Below are positions 1 to 8,820 of a stretch of DNA of 64,000 nt, piece after piece. The DNA is from Flavimobilis sp052324925 (lineage in GTDB: Bacteria; Actinomycetota; Actinomycetes; Actinomycetales; Cellulomonadaceae): the NCBI GenBank assembly GCA_052324925.1, contig JBQPRE010000002.1; one strand, 5' to 3'. The first letter of the stretch is position 1; the number at the start of each line of letters is the position of its first letter. A model generated the notes under the pieces. The model made no database searches and was not told the DNA's origin. It saw only the letters and a program-made list of their open reading frames with translations. Both the position numbers and the translations under genes were made by a program.

Positions 1-178
1 GGTGGCGGTGCTGTCTGGTCCCCCGGACGCGGCAGCGGGAGGCAGAGCAGATGAGCGCATGCACCGACGATCGTGCCTGCGCCGCCCCGGCGCGCGCAAC
101 GGCCCTGCGGCTGGGGAAGAGATCCCCGACCACAGGGCCGTGCGTCAGGCCGCGGGGCTTGGCGCGTGACGCGCTCGA

Positions 179-2758
179 TCAGTCGACCGCGAGGGCCTCG
201 ACCGGTGAGGTCCGCACCGCGCGCCGTGCCGGGATGACCGAGGCGAGCAACCCGGCCACGACCGAGACGACGAGCACGATCGCGATATCACGCCACGGGA
301 TCGCGAGCTGCAGGTCGCCGAACGATCCGAGGATCGCGGCCGCACCCGACCAGCCGTAGACGAGGCCGAGGACGATCCCGAGGAGCGTTCCGACGACCGC
401 GATGAGCAGGCCCTCGATCGCGAGCATCGAGCGCAGTTGACGCTTCGAGAGGCCGATTGCACGGAGCATCGCGTTCTCGCGCTGACGTTCGATGACGGAG
501 AGCGAGAGCGTGTTGGTCACGCCGATGAGGGCGATGACGACGGCAACCGCGAGCAGTCCGACGACGACCGCGAGCAGGATGTTGATGACCTGCTCGAACA
601 TGGCACGCTCGGCGGCCAGCCCCGTCACCCACACGCCGAGATCATCGACGACGTCCTTCATCGCGTCGATGGTTGCGACAGGCTCGCTCGAGTCGAGCTT
701 GACGAAGAGCGTCGAGACCGGAGCGTCAGGTGCGAACGTCGCGAGCGTCGCCATGGTCACGGTTGGGGCGCCAAGCCCCTGGGTGACGACGTCCACCGCG
801 AGATCGATCTTCGATCCGTCGTTCAACGTGAGGGACGCGGCAGTCGCCGTGGCAACCACGGCATCCTGCGACGTCACGACGAGAACGCCGTCGCCAATCC
901 CGTCGACGAGCCGCACGTCGTGAAGAACATCGCGCGCCCGTGCGGGCTCGACACCCTGAACGGTGGCCTCCGGCAGGTCGACCACACCGCTCGGGGTCGT
1001 CAAGGCGATGTTCGCGACGTTGGTCGAGGACACCGGGGCCACGGCCGCAACACCGGCGACAGCCGCGATCTCCTGCTGAACCGTGTCAGTGAACGGTGAT
1101 TCGCCGGGCGTCTGCTGGCCTGACTCGATGATCGCGTCGACGGCGAAGTTGGAGTCGAGCTGCGCGTTGAACGTCGCCCGTGCGCTCGCGGCGCCAGTCG
1201 ACATCATCGCAACGAGCGTGACGCCGATGAGGAGCGCCGTGCTCGTTGCTGCGGTGCGGTGCGGGTTGCGCAGCGTGTTGGCCGAGGCAAGGCGAGCGGC
1301 CGCACCCGTGCGAGACAGCAGGCGTCCGACGGCCGAGGCCACGGCAGGAATCCAGAACACCGATCCCACGATGAGCCCGACGAACGAGATCGCACCGCCA
1401 GGGATGCCGAGAAGGAGGCCGATCTCGGGCCGTTCAAGCACGATGCCTGCCGCGACGCCGCCGCCGAGGAGGAGCACGCCCAGCACGGTCGCCACGATCG
1501 AGGTGACGAGCCGGCCGGTCGAGCCCTGCCGGATCGAGGGCGCATCTGCGGGGCGGAGCGCGGCAAGCGGAGCGACCCGGGTCGCGGCGCGCGCCGGGGC
1601 GAAGGCCGAGAGTGTCGTCACGGCGATACCCGCGATGAGCGGGACGAGGATGACGGCGGGCGTGATCGTGATGGTCGTCGGCAGCGCGACCGCAAAGTCC
1701 CGCGTGCGCAAGACCGCGAGCAACGCTTGCACGCCGGCGGACCCGAGCAGGATGCCTGCGAGGGAGGCCAAGGTTCCGAGCGTCGTGGCCTCGAGGATCA
1801 CGGATCCGCGCAGCTGCTTCTTCGTGGCTCCCACGCAGCGCAGAAGTGCGAGCGTGCGGGTGCGCTGCGCAACGAGCACCTGGAAGGTGTTGGCGATGAC
1901 GAGCCCCGCGACGATGAGCGCCAGCGCGCCGAATGCGAGCACGACGTACATGACGGTATTGGTGTCGCCGCTCATCTGGGCGATGCGGGCGTCGGCGTAC
2001 TGCTGCTTGGTCTGGACGACGACGCTGCCCGCGGAGGCCTCGTCCGTGCCGCCTGCGACGAGCGCCGCGGTGGCGGCCTTGCGCACGTCCGCGAGAACGG
2101 ACTCGGGATCGGTCCCCGCAGCCGTGACAAGGAGCGCCTGCGACATGCCGCTGTAGTCGTCCCACGTGAGGAGGTCTGAGGCGAGCGCGACGAGCGCACC
2201 GTCGGTGGCGATGAACGCGCTGTGGGGGTCGTCGACGAGGCCCACGACCGTCACAGGGACGCGAAGGCGCCGCGAGGCGTCGCCTTCGACCGGGAGCATG
2301 GTCTCGATCTCGATGGTTCCGCCGATCGCGACGTCGAGACGCGTGGCGAGGTTCGTGGGCAGCGCGACCTCCGCCGAGGCCGTCGGAAGACGTCCCGCGG
2401 TGACGACCTGGACGTTCAGCTCAGGCGTGAGCGCCACGGGGGTGCCCATGATGCCGAGTGAGCGTTCGTCCTTGCGGACGGTGAGGTAGGTCTGGGTGAA
2501 GGGGCTCGAGGTCTCTACCCCGGGGACGGAGGTGAAGTCGACGATCTTGTCGAGAGGCATCTGACCGATGGCCGAGGCGTCGACGAAGACGTCGGCGTCG
2601 GCGAGCGACGCGGCGACCGAGTCGGTCGTCGTCGTCGTCATGAGGTTGCCCGCGAGGAGCGTCGCAGCGACGAAGGCGGTGCCGATCGCGATCGCGATGC
2701 CCGCCGCGACGAGCCTCCCGACCGACTTGCGCATCTGAGCGAAGGTGAGGCGGAACAT
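179..2758 (-). CDS. FtsX/MacB-type ABC transporter permease, 859 aa
   Basis: This is the membrane subunit of an ABC transporter of the FtsX/LolC/MacB class, which uses ATP to move or extract substrates at the membrane rather than to import solutes. A single N-terminal membrane helix (about residues 15-37) is followed by a large extracytoplasmic region. FtsX-like helix bundles lie near residues 270-400 and 480-530 and at the C terminus (about 735-850), which is the duplicated 'predicted permease' layout. Its ATG overlaps the stop codon of the upstream ATPase gene as ATGA, so the two are translationally coupled. The substrate cannot be read from the sequence; antimicrobial peptides or lipoproteins are typical for the family. 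The 178 bases downstream to the window edge show no convincing gene or strong hairpin. Confidence 0.93.
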   Translation of the reverse strand: MFRLTFAQMRKSVGRLVAAGIAIAIGTAFVAATLLAGNLMTTTTTDSVAASLADADVFVDASAIGQMPLDKIVDFTSVPGVETSSPFTQTYLTVRKDERSLGIMGTPVALTPELNVQVVTAGRLPTASAEVALPTNLATRLDVAIGGTIEIETMLPVEGDASRRLRVPVTVVGLVDDPHSAFIATDGALVALASDLLTWDDYSGMSQALLVTAAGTDPESVLADVRKAATAALVAGGTDEASAGSVVVQTKQQYADARIAQMSGDTNTVMYVVLAFGALALIVAGLVIANTFQVLVAQRTRTLALLRCVGATKKQLRGSVILEATTLGTLASLAGILLGSAGVQALLAVLRTRDFAVALPTTITITPAVILVPLIAGIAVTTLSAFAPARAATRVAPLAALRPADAPSIRQGSTGRLVTSIVATVLGVLLLGGGVAAGIVLERPEIGLLLGIPGGAISFVGLIVGSVFWIPAVASAVGRLLSRTGAAARLASANTLRNPHRTAATSTALLIGVTLVAMMSTGAASARATFNAQLDSNFAVDAIIESGQQTPGESPFTDTVQQEIAAVAGVAAVAPVSSTNVANIALTTPSGVVDLPEATVQGVEPARARDVLHDVRLVDGIGDGVLVVTSQDAVVATATAASLTLNDGSKIDLAVDVVTQGLGAPTVTMATLATFAPDAPVSTLFVKLDSSEPVATIDAMKDVVDDLGVWVTGLAAERAMFEQVINILLAVVVGLLAVAVVIALIGVTNTLSLSVIERQRENAMLRAIGLSKRQLRSMLAIEGLLIAVVGTLLGIVLGLVYGWSGAAAILGSFGDLQLAIPWRDIAIVLVVSVVAGLLASVIPARRAVRTSPVEALAVD

Positions 2759-3537
2759 CAGGCCTGACCCCCGACCGGCGTCGACTCGAGCGTGCGCAGG
2801 GCGTCGAGGCCCGCAAGGACCGACTCCGGTGTCGGGTCGGTGATGTCGCCCGCGATGCGTCCATCAGCGATGAGCACGACGCGGTCCGCGTAGGCCGCGG
2901 CGGCCGGGTCGTGCGTCACCATGATGATGGTGCGGCCGAGCTCGCGCACCGAACGGCGCAGGAAGCTGAGGACCTCGGCGCCGGAGCGCGAGTCGAGGTT
3001 GCCCGTGGGCTCGTCAGCAAAGATGACGTCGGGCTTCGTGATGAGCGCGCGTGCGATCGCGACGCGCTGCTGCTGCCCGCCTGAGAGCTCGGCCGGACGG
3101 TGCGTGAGGCGGTCGCCGAGACCGAGCGTCGTGACGAGAGTGGCGAGCCAGTCGCGGTCGACCTTGGTCCCGCCGAGGTCGAGGGGCAGCAGGATGTTCT
3201 GCTCCGCTGTGAACATCGGCAGGAGGTTGAACGACTGGAAGACGAAGCCGACGCGGGTGCGACGCAGCTCGGTGAGCGCATCGTCACCGAGCGACGTGAT
3301 CTCGGTCGTGCCGATGCGTGACGAGCCGGCGGTCGCCGAGTCGAGGCCCGCCAGCAGGTGCATGAGCGTCGACTTGCCCGAGCCCGAGGGGCCCATGATC
3401 GCGGTGAAGCGGCCGGGGGCGAAGTCGACGTCGACCTTGTCGAGCGCGATGACCTGACCGGCTCCCTTGCCGTAGACCTTGGTGAGTCCGCGGGCGCTGA
3501 CCGCGCCCGTCGTACCGGGGGCGACGGTGGTGTCCAT
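2758..3537 (-). CDS. ABC transporter ATP-binding protein (LolD/MacB class), 259 aa
   Basis: This is the ATPase partner of the adjacent FtsX-like permease. It has a Walker A motif GPSGSGKST, a Q-loop FQSFNLLP, the signature LSGGQQQR, a Walker B ending in ADEPTGNLDS and a switch histidine in MVTHD. The order and spacing fit the MacB/LolD family. The start chosen is the ATG at 3537, because AGGAG lies just upstream of it; an in-frame ATG at 3552 is possible but would place that Shine-Dalgarno sequence inside the gene. It overlaps the permease by 4 bp. With the neighbouring histidine kinase and NarL regulator it resembles two-component-controlled exporters for cell-envelope stress; that link is inference. 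Confidence 0.95.
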   Translation of the reverse strand: MDTTVAPGTTGAVSARGLTKVYGKGAGQVIALDKVDVDFAPGRFTAIMGPSGSGKSTLMHLLAGLDSATAGSSRIGTTEITSLGDDALTELRRTRVGFVFQSFNLLPMFTAEQNILLPLDLGGTKVDRDWLATLVTTLGLGDRLTHRPAELSGGQQQRVAIARALITKPDVIFADEPTGNLDSRSGAEVLSFLRRSVRELGRTIIMVTHDPAAAAYADRVVLIADGRIAGDITDPTPESVLAGLDALRTLESTPVGGQA

Positions 3538-3566
3538 GGTGGTGCTCCTCATGCGTACGGGGGTGA

Positions 3567-3584
3567 GGCGGGCGGGGGCCCGCC
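3567..3584 (-). terminator. GC hairpin between the NarL regulator and the ABC ATPase
   Basis: Seven-base inverted repeat GGCGGGC / GCCCGCC around a GGGG loop, downstream of the NarL regulator gene and 30 bp upstream of the ABC ATPase start. There is no T-tract, so it could be a weak terminator or an attenuator. Confidence 0.35.
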
Positions 3585-3699
3585 GGCTTCTCCGACGCTA
3601 TCGAGGTGACCTGCGGGGGCACGTCGGCCTGCAGGAGGGTTCGGTGCGTGGGCCGTGTCATCCCACGGTCGTACCGTTGCCCGACGCGAGGTGGCGCAC

Positions 3700-4413
3700 C
3701 TACGCGCCCGGGCGGACGAGCCCGGTCTCGTAGGCGGTGACGACCGCTTGCACGCGGTCGCGTGCGCGGAGCTTGGCGAGGATGCGCCCGACGTGCGTCT
3801 TGACGGTGGCCTCGGCGACGAAGAGGTCAGCGCCGATCTCCGTGTTGGAGCGGCCCCGCGCCATGAGGACGAGGACCTCGCGCTCGCGGTCGGTGAGGGC
3901 GGCGACGCGCGAGTCGTCGGCCGGTGCGGTCGTGCCGGGTGCGGGCAGTGCTGTCGCCATGTGCTCGATGAGACGGCGCGTGCTGGACGGCGCGATGACT
4001 GCGTCGCCGCGGTGGACGGTGCGGATCGCGGCCAGCATCTCTTCGGGAGGGGCGTCCTTGAGGAGGAACCCGCTCGCTCCGGCGCGGATCGCTTCCATGA
4101 CGTACTCGTCGAGGTCAAAGGTCGTGAGGACGATGATGCGGGGCTGCTGCTCGGCGGGAAGTCGCGTCTGCCAGGCCTCCGTGAGGCGTGCGGTCGCGGA
4201 GAGCCCGTCGAGCTCTGGCATGCGGACGTCCATGAGGACGACGTCGACCGGATGGTCGACGAGCAGGCGTACGGCCTGGGCCCCGTCGCCCGCCTCGAGG
4301 GTCACGGTGAGGTCGGGCTGGGAGTCGATGACCATGCGGAAGCCGGCGCGCACGAGCTGCTGGTCGTCGACGAGTGCGACACGGACGACGTCGTGGGTCG
4401 GGTCGAAGGTCAC
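3700..4413 (-). CDS. Two-component response regulator, NarL/LuxR family, 237 aa
   Basis: This is a DNA-binding response regulator. The receiver domain (about 11-128) has acidic VDD at 15-17, the phospho-acceptor Asp62 in VLMDVRMPELDG, the switch Thr in VLTTFD and the conserved Lys in LLKDAPP. A LuxR-type helix-turn-helix lies at about 172-225 (LTDREREVLVLMARG, TVKTHVGRIL). It begins with GTG and overlaps the stop of the upstream histidine kinase as GTGA, so the pair is made together. The neighbouring ABC transporter is a likely target, but this is inferred from position only. Confidence 0.95.
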   Translation of the reverse strand: MTFDPTHDVVRVALVDDQQLVRAGFRMVIDSQPDLTVTLEAGDGAQAVRLLVDHPVDVVLMDVRMPELDGLSATARLTEAWQTRLPAEQQPRIIVLTTFDLDEYVMEAIRAGASGFLLKDAPPEEMLAAIRTVHRGDAVIAPSSTRRLIEHMATALPAPGTTAPADDSRVAALTDREREVLVLMARGRSNTEIGADLFVAEATVKTHVGRILAKLRARDRVQAVVTAYETGLVRPGA

Positions 4414-5714
4414 GAGGGCTCCTCAGGGGTGGGGGGTGCAGCGGCGGGGCCGCGCGGGATCGGAACCGTGAGATGGACGCGGAACCCGCCGCCGGGGCGA
4501 GGGCCTGCGGTCAGGGTTCCTCCGAACATCGTGGCACGCTCGCGCATGCCGAGGAGGCCTTGGCCTGCTCCGTCGCCTCCTGCCGAGGCGCCGCGGCCGT
4601 CGTCGGAGACCTGGAGCGTGAGGGACTCGATGCCCCACGTGAGCACGACGGTGACGCTCGGGGACGGCCCGGCGTGCTTGAGGATGTTCGTGAGGGACTC
4701 CTGGCACACGCGGTAGACCGCGAGCCCGACACCCGGTGGGAGGGTACGGGGCGTACCCATGCGGACGAACGACACGTCGAGGCCCGTTGCGCGCACCTGG
4801 GCGACGAGCCCTTCGAGGTCGCCTGAGGCCGGTTGCGGAGCGCGGTCTCCGGGCGGCGAGCCTGCCCGCGAACCCGGGGAGGTGGCCCCGGCGGCCACGT
4901 CGGGCAGCGACGTGGGTGGCCGGAGCCCGTCGGGTTCGCGGAGAACTCCGAGCAGCCGTCGCATGTCGGCGAGGGCGTCCCGCCCCGTGTCGGCGATCGT
5001 TCCGAGCGTGCGTTCGCCCGCGGCGGGGTCGTGTCGGACGACGTACCGGCCGCCGTCGGCCTGGGCGATGATGACCGACAGCGAGTGGGCGACGATGTCG
5101 TGCATCTCGCGGGCGATGCGGGTGCGCTCGGCGGCTGTCGCGATGCGCGCCTGCTGGTCGCGTTCGACCTCGAGCCGCTCGGCGCGGTCGATGAGCGCGG
5201 CCACCATGTCCTTGCGGGCTCGACGTGTGAGGGCAAATCCCCAGACGGCGAGCTCGGCGAGGACCATCGAGAACGCACCGAAGGCGATGCCCATGAAGGC
5301 GCCCGGGGTCCCGATGCCGTCGGTGACCCACAGCATCATGGAGAAGAGCACTGCTCCGGCGATTCCGGTGATCATCGCCGTGCGGTAGGCCCACCGTGGT
5401 CCGTGGACGGTGACGGAGTAGAGGGCGACGAGCACCGCGAGGATCGCCGGGTTGGCGCCCGGTTCTGGAGCGGTCAGGGTGTAGAAGAGGCCGACGGAGT
5501 AGACGAGGACGACGGACAGTGTTGGCCGGTAGCGGCGCAGGGCGAGGGGAGCGAGGAAGAGGATCGCGTAGACGCCCTCGAGCATCGACACGCCGAAGAG
5601 GCCGATCGCGAGGACGAGCAGGAGGGCCGTGCCTGCGACATCGATCCACAGCGCGTTGCGGTCCCAGGTCTGCTGCAGGCGCTGCCACCAGGGGGGCCGG
5701 AAGTCGTCGGACAC
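4410..5714 (-). CDS. Sensor histidine kinase, HisKA_3 (NarX/DesK-like) type, 434 aa
   Basis: This is the membrane sensor kinase cognate to the overlapping NarL-type regulator. Four to five hydrophobic helices fill about residues 22-162 with almost no extracellular loop, typical of intramembrane-sensing kinases that respond to envelope or antibiotic stress. The dimerisation and phosphotransfer helix carries REMHDIVAHSLSV with His205 as the predicted phosphorylation site. The C-terminal ATPase domain has a G-box (SDDGRGA) and GQGLLGMRERATMFGG. A proline/serine/glycine-rich insert lies at about 270-300. It starts with GTG. The divergent gene at 5894 opens a second two-component system across a 179-bp spacer. 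Confidence 0.94.
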   Translation of the reverse strand: MSDDFRPPWWQRLQQTWDRNALWIDVAGTALLLVLAIGLFGVSMLEGVYAILFLAPLALRRYRPTLSVVLVYSVGLFYTLTAPEPGANPAILAVLVALYSVTVHGPRWAYRTAMITGIAGAVLFSMMLWVTDGIGTPGAFMGIAFGAFSMVLAELAVWGFALTRRARKDMVAALIDRAERLEVERDQQARIATAAERTRIAREMHDIVAHSLSVIIAQADGGRYVVRHDPAAGERTLGTIADTGRDALADMRRLLGVLREPDGLRPPTSLPDVAAGATSPGSRAGSPPGDRAPQPASGDLEGLVAQVRATGLDVSFVRMGTPRTLPPGVGLAVYRVCQESLTNILKHAGPSPSVTVVLTWGIESLTLQVSDDGRGASAGGDGAGQGLLGMRERATMFGGTLTAGPRPGGGFRVHLTVPIPRGPAAAPPTPEEPS

Positions 5715-5881
5715 GCGTCCAGCCTAGGTTGGCGTGTGGCCCAGGTGCGTCATCCTGCGGGCGGAGCGGTCGGTCGCGATGCCCTCCCGAGGGGGGGAGC
5801 GGGGCGGGTGATCCGTGTGATACCTCGCACGATCTGCGTTGTCAGATGCGTCGCTGGGCGTCTCTAGGGGAAGTCATGACC

Positions 5882-5887
5882 TAACAT
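5882..5887 (+). promoter_or_regulatory. -10 hexamer TAACAT, leaderless start for the OmpR regulator
   Basis: TAACAT (TANNNT type) ends 6 nt before the ATG at 5894, so transcription would begin at or next to the start codon. No convincing -35 element is visible. Confidence 0.5.
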
Positions 5888-5893
5888 GGGGGA

Positions 5894-6577
5894 ATGACGA
5901 ACGTGCTTCTTGCCGAGGACGACCCGGCGATCAGCGAGCCGCTCGCTCGCGCGCTTACCCGTGAGGGCTATCACGTCATCGTCCAGGGGACGGGGCAGGG
6001 CGCTCTCGCGAGCGCTGCCGACGTCGACCTTGTCGTCCTTGACCTGGGCCTTCCAGACATGGACGGGCTCGACGTGGCCCGCGCGATCCGCGCTCAGGGC
6101 CTGACGACCCCGGTCCTCGTGCTCACTGCGCGTGCCGACGAGGTCGATCTCGTCGTCGGGCTCGACGCGGGGGCTGACGATTACGTCACCAAACCTTTCC
6201 GTCTTGCCGAACTTCTCGCCCGCGTCCGCGCGCTCCTGCGCCGCACGCACGGTGAGGTCGAGGCCGAGGACGAGATCCGTGCGCAGGACGTCCGCGTCGA
6301 CGTCGCCGCGCACCGCGCGTTCCAGTCGGACCGCGAGCTCCACCTCACGACCAAGGAGTTCGACCTCCTGCGCGTGCTCGTCGCCAACGTCGGCACCGTC
6401 GTCGTGCGCGACACACTCATGCGCGAGGTGTGGGGCTCGGAGCTCGTCGGCTCGACGAAGACGCTCGACATGCACGTCTCGTGGCTGCGTCGCAAGCTTG
6501 GCGATGACGCGAACTCCCCGCGGTACATCTCGACGGTGCGTGGCATGGGCTTCCGGTTCGAGACCGGGGCCCGCTGA
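5894..6577 (+). CDS. Two-component response regulator, OmpR/PhoB family, 227 aa
   Basis: The N-terminal receiver domain (1-115) has the acidic pair at 9-10, phospho-acceptor Asp50 in VVLDLGLPDMDG, switch Thr in VLTARA and Lys100 in DDYVTKPF. The C-terminal winged helix (about 128-225) shows the typical LTTKEFDLLRVL start and a TVRGMGFRF wing. The partner kinase gene follows after 12 bp. The regulon cannot be read from the sequence. Confidence 0.96.
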   Translation: MTNVLLAEDDPAISEPLARALTREGYHVIVQGTGQGALASAADVDLVVLDLGLPDMDGLDVARAIRAQGLTTPVLVLTARADEVDLVVGLDAGADDYVTKPFRLAELLARVRALLRRTHGEVEAEDEIRAQDVRVDVAAHRAFQSDRELHLTTKEFDLLRVLVANVGTVVVRDTLMREVWGSELVGSTKTLDMHVSWLRRKLGDDANSPRYISTVRGMGFRFETGAR

Positions 6578-6589
6578 CCGAGCCGTCGG

Positions 6590-7921
6590 ATGCGCCGTCG
6601 TCTCATCCTCGCAGCCCTCTCAGCGGTTGCCGTCGCGGTGCTGCTGCTCGGCTTTCCGCTCGCGTTCCTCGGTGCCCAGCTGGTCAAGGACAACGAGGTG
6701 CGCGAGCTGCAGATCCGCGCGCAGAACATTGCCCGCGCGATCGACGGCCGCGTCGCGCGTGGGGCTGAGCTGAGCGACGACATGCTCGACGGCTACGTCG
6801 GGGGCAACGGACGCCTGTCCGCCTACGTCCATGTCATCGGGCCTGCGGGCGAGGTCATCACGGGCGGTGAGGAGGTCACGGGTCGCGTGACCAAGACGCT
6901 CGCCCTCTCAGACTCCAAGGCGATCGTCGAGGTCCGGGTCTCGTCATGGGACCTCTACGTGAGGTCGGCGCAGATCATCGTGCTTGTCGGCGTCGCCGCG
7001 GTCGTCGCGGTCGGTGCAGCCATCGTCGTCGCGACGTGGCAGGCCAACCGCCTTGCGGCGCCTCTGCTCTACCTGTCGGCGTCGGCCGAGCAGATCGGCT
7101 CGGGGCAGACGCGTCCGCGCCTCGAACCCTCGGGGATCGAAGAGATCGACCTCGTGGCGGCCGAGCTCGCCCGGTCCTCCGACCGGCTCGCCAGGCGGCT
7201 CGCGGTCGAGAGGCAGTTCGCGTCTGACGCGTCCCACCAGCTGCGTACACCGCTCACGGCGCTCACGATGCGCATCGAAGAGATGTCTCTGGCTGCCCCC
7301 GACAACGAGGCGGTGCAAGAAGAGGCGCGTGTGTCGCTCGAGCAGATCGAGCGGCTCGTCACGGTCGTCGACGACCTGCTCTCGCGGTCGCGACGTTCGC
7401 TCGGCGGCAACAACGAGGCTGTCGTCCTCGCGGACGTCGTCGCGCAGCAGGTCGAGGAGTGGGGCCCCACCTACGCTGCGCTCGGGCGCGACCTCGTCGT
7501 CGACGTCGACCGCGCGACGACCGTCCTCGCGACGCCGGGAAGCCTAGCGCAGATCATCGCGACCCTCGTCGAGAACTCGATCAAGCACGGCGGCGGGACG
7601 ACGACCGTGCGTTCCCGTCCGGGAACGAGCGGCGCCGTCGTCGTCGAGGTGTCCGACGAGGGCCCGGGCGTGCCCGACGACCTCGCACCTCGCATCTTCG
7701 AACGCGAGGTGACCTCGGGTTCCGGGAACGGGCTCGGGCTCGCCCTCGCGCGTGACCTCGCCGCAGCCGACGGCGCGCGCCTCGAACTTTCGCAGCGCCG
7801 CCCGCCCGTCTTCTCGCTCTTCCTCGTCGGCGTGCCAAAGTCGCTCGACCCCTCGGTCGTGCTCCCCGTCGGCTCGGTCGTGTCGTCGGGCTGGAGCCGT
7901 CGTCGTCGCCCCCCGACCTGA
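6590..7921 (+). CDS. Sensor histidine kinase, HAMP/HisKA type, 443 aa
   Basis: This is the kinase partner of the preceding OmpR-type regulator. A membrane helix at about 5-30, a short extracytoplasmic sensor of about 95 residues and a second helix at about 127-153 are followed by a HAMP-like linker. The HisKA motif DASHQLRTPL contains the predicted phosphorylated His216. The ATPase domain has an N-box LVENSIKHGGG, G1 SDEGPGVPDDL and G2 GNGLGLALARDLA. The C-terminal 30 residues are basic and serine-rich and look non-conserved. Confidence 0.95.
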   Translation: MRRRLILAALSAVAVAVLLLGFPLAFLGAQLVKDNEVRELQIRAQNIARAIDGRVARGAELSDDMLDGYVGGNGRLSAYVHVIGPAGEVITGGEEVTGRVTKTLALSDSKAIVEVRVSSWDLYVRSAQIIVLVGVAAVVAVGAAIVVATWQANRLAAPLLYLSASAEQIGSGQTRPRLEPSGIEEIDLVAAELARSSDRLARRLAVERQFASDASHQLRTPLTALTMRIEEMSLAAPDNEAVQEEARVSLEQIERLVTVVDDLLSRSRRSLGGNNEAVVLADVVAQQVEEWGPTYAALGRDLVVDVDRATTVLATPGSLAQIIATLVENSIKHGGGTTTVRSRPGTSGAVVVEVSDEGPGVPDDLAPRIFEREVTSGSGNGLGLALARDLAAADGARLELSQRRPPVFSLFLVGVPKSLDPSVVLPVGSVVSSGWSRRRRPPT

Positions 7922-7976
7922 GTCTCGCGCATCCCGTACGGGACTTCCCGTATCACCTACGTCCCCTTCGCGGGGC

Positions 7977-7982
7977 TAGGCT
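7977..7982 (+). promoter_or_regulatory. -10 hexamer TAGGCT, leaderless start for gtrA-like gene
   Basis: TAGGCT ends 6 nt before the ATG at 7989, with no Shine-Dalgarno sequence between. The spacing fits a leaderless mRNA. Confidence 0.45.
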
Positions 7983-7988
7983 CAGACA

Positions 7989-8609
7989 ATGCCCTCGACT
8001 GCATCCCCGGTGCGGCGCACCTTGCGCGCACGTCTCCTCGCTCGCTTCTGGGAGCTCGTGCGCTTCGGGTCCGTCGGCGGCATCGCCTTCGTCATCGACA
8101 CGGGCGTGTTCAACCTGCTCGTCCACGGCCCCGGTGAGGTCCTCGGGCACAAGCCGCTCGTCTCCAAGGTCATCGCCGTCGCCGTCGCGACCGTCTTCTC
8201 ATGGGTCGGCAACCGCTACTGGACGTTCTCCGACCGGAAGACCGCCAACCGCGTCCGGGAGTTCGTCGGATTCGCCGTCGTCAACGTCGGCGGCATGCTC
8301 ATCGCTGTCGCCTGCCTTGCCTTCTCGCGCTACGTCCTTGGGCTGACGAGCGTGCTCGCCGACAACATCTCGGGCAGCGTCGTGGGGCTCCTGCTCGGCA
8401 TGGTCTTCCGGTACCTCGCCTACCGGAGCTTCGTCTTCACGGCCGGGGTCGGCGACGACGTGCAGCCGGGTGCGGGCCCGGGCACGGTCCCGGGCATGGA
8501 CTCGGGCTCAGACCTGAGCATGGACTCGGGCTCAGACCCGGGCTCATACCCGGGCTCAGGCGATGTCGGGACGAGCGGCGAGCGCGCGCCCCTCGACCCC
8601 GTGCGCTGA
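7989..8609 (+). CDS. GtrA family membrane protein, 206 aa
   Basis: GtrA-like proteins are small four-helix membrane proteins often linked to transfer of lipid-linked sugars across the membrane during surface glycan synthesis. Here the domain spans about 20-155 with helices such as LVRFGSVGGIAFVIDTGVFN and the family-typical SWVGNRYWTFSDR and RYLAYRSFVF segments. The C-terminal 50 residues are a low-complexity Gly/Ser/Asp/Pro tail containing repeated DSGSD units, probably cytoplasmic and disordered. The surface-glycan locus beginning at 10.6 kb is a plausible partner, but purK and purE lie between. Confidence 0.88.
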   Translation: MPSTASPVRRTLRARLLARFWELVRFGSVGGIAFVIDTGVFNLLVHGPGEVLGHKPLVSKVIAVAVATVFSWVGNRYWTFSDRKTANRVREFVGFAVVNVGGMLIAVACLAFSRYVLGLTSVLADNISGSVVGLLLGMVFRYLAYRSFVFTAGVGDDVQPGAGPGTVPGMDSGSDLSMDSGSDPGSYPGSGDVGTSGERAPLDPVR

Positions 8610-8646
8610 GGGACCCGTGCGCTGAGACCCAGCGACTGAGGCGAAC

Positions 8647-8746
8647 GTGCGTGACGGAGCCGTGCGTGGCGGAGCCGTGCGTGGCGGAGCCGTGCGTGGC
8701 GGAGCCGTGCGTGGCGGAGCCGTGCGTGACGGAGCCGTGCGTGACG
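8647..8746 (+). repeat. 15-bp tandem repeat, six full units, upstream of purK
   Basis: Six head-to-tail copies of a 15-base unit (GTGCGTGGCGGAGCC, with two variants carrying A for G) fill 8647-8736, and a partial seventh follows. The array lies between the gtrA-like gene and purK. Because 15 is a multiple of three it stays open in all frames, in frame with purK as a VRGGA pentapeptide, but the purK start argues that it is not translated. Confidence 0.9.
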
Positions 8747-8806
8747 TTGGCCCCGTGCTGGGCGTCCGCCGAGCGGGCACCCCTCGGGCGTCGTGCCTGC
8801 CTCGCG

Positions 8807-8812
8807 TACCCT
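8807..8812 (+). promoter_or_regulatory. -10 hexamer TACCCT in front of purK
   Basis: TACCCT ends 8 nt before the GTG start at 8821. This supports a near-leaderless purK transcript and argues against translation through the upstream repeat. Confidence 0.4.
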
Positions 8813-8820
8813 TGGGGATC

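Noticed and set aside
51..359. Plus-strand ORF at the left edge
   Set aside because: Overlaps the 3' end of the permease gene on the other strand, has no homology and shows composition typical of antisense shadows.
1083..2179. Long plus-strand ORFs opposite the permease
   Set aside because: No family resemblance; high-GC codon use leaves the antisense frames open.
8647..8746. CRISPR array
   Set aside because: Units are contiguous 15-bp copies without spacers and no cas genes are present.
8647..8820. 58-codon N-terminal extension of PurK
   Set aside because: PurK proteins start at VVGGGQLARM; the extension is only tandem repeat, and a -10 box lies inside it.
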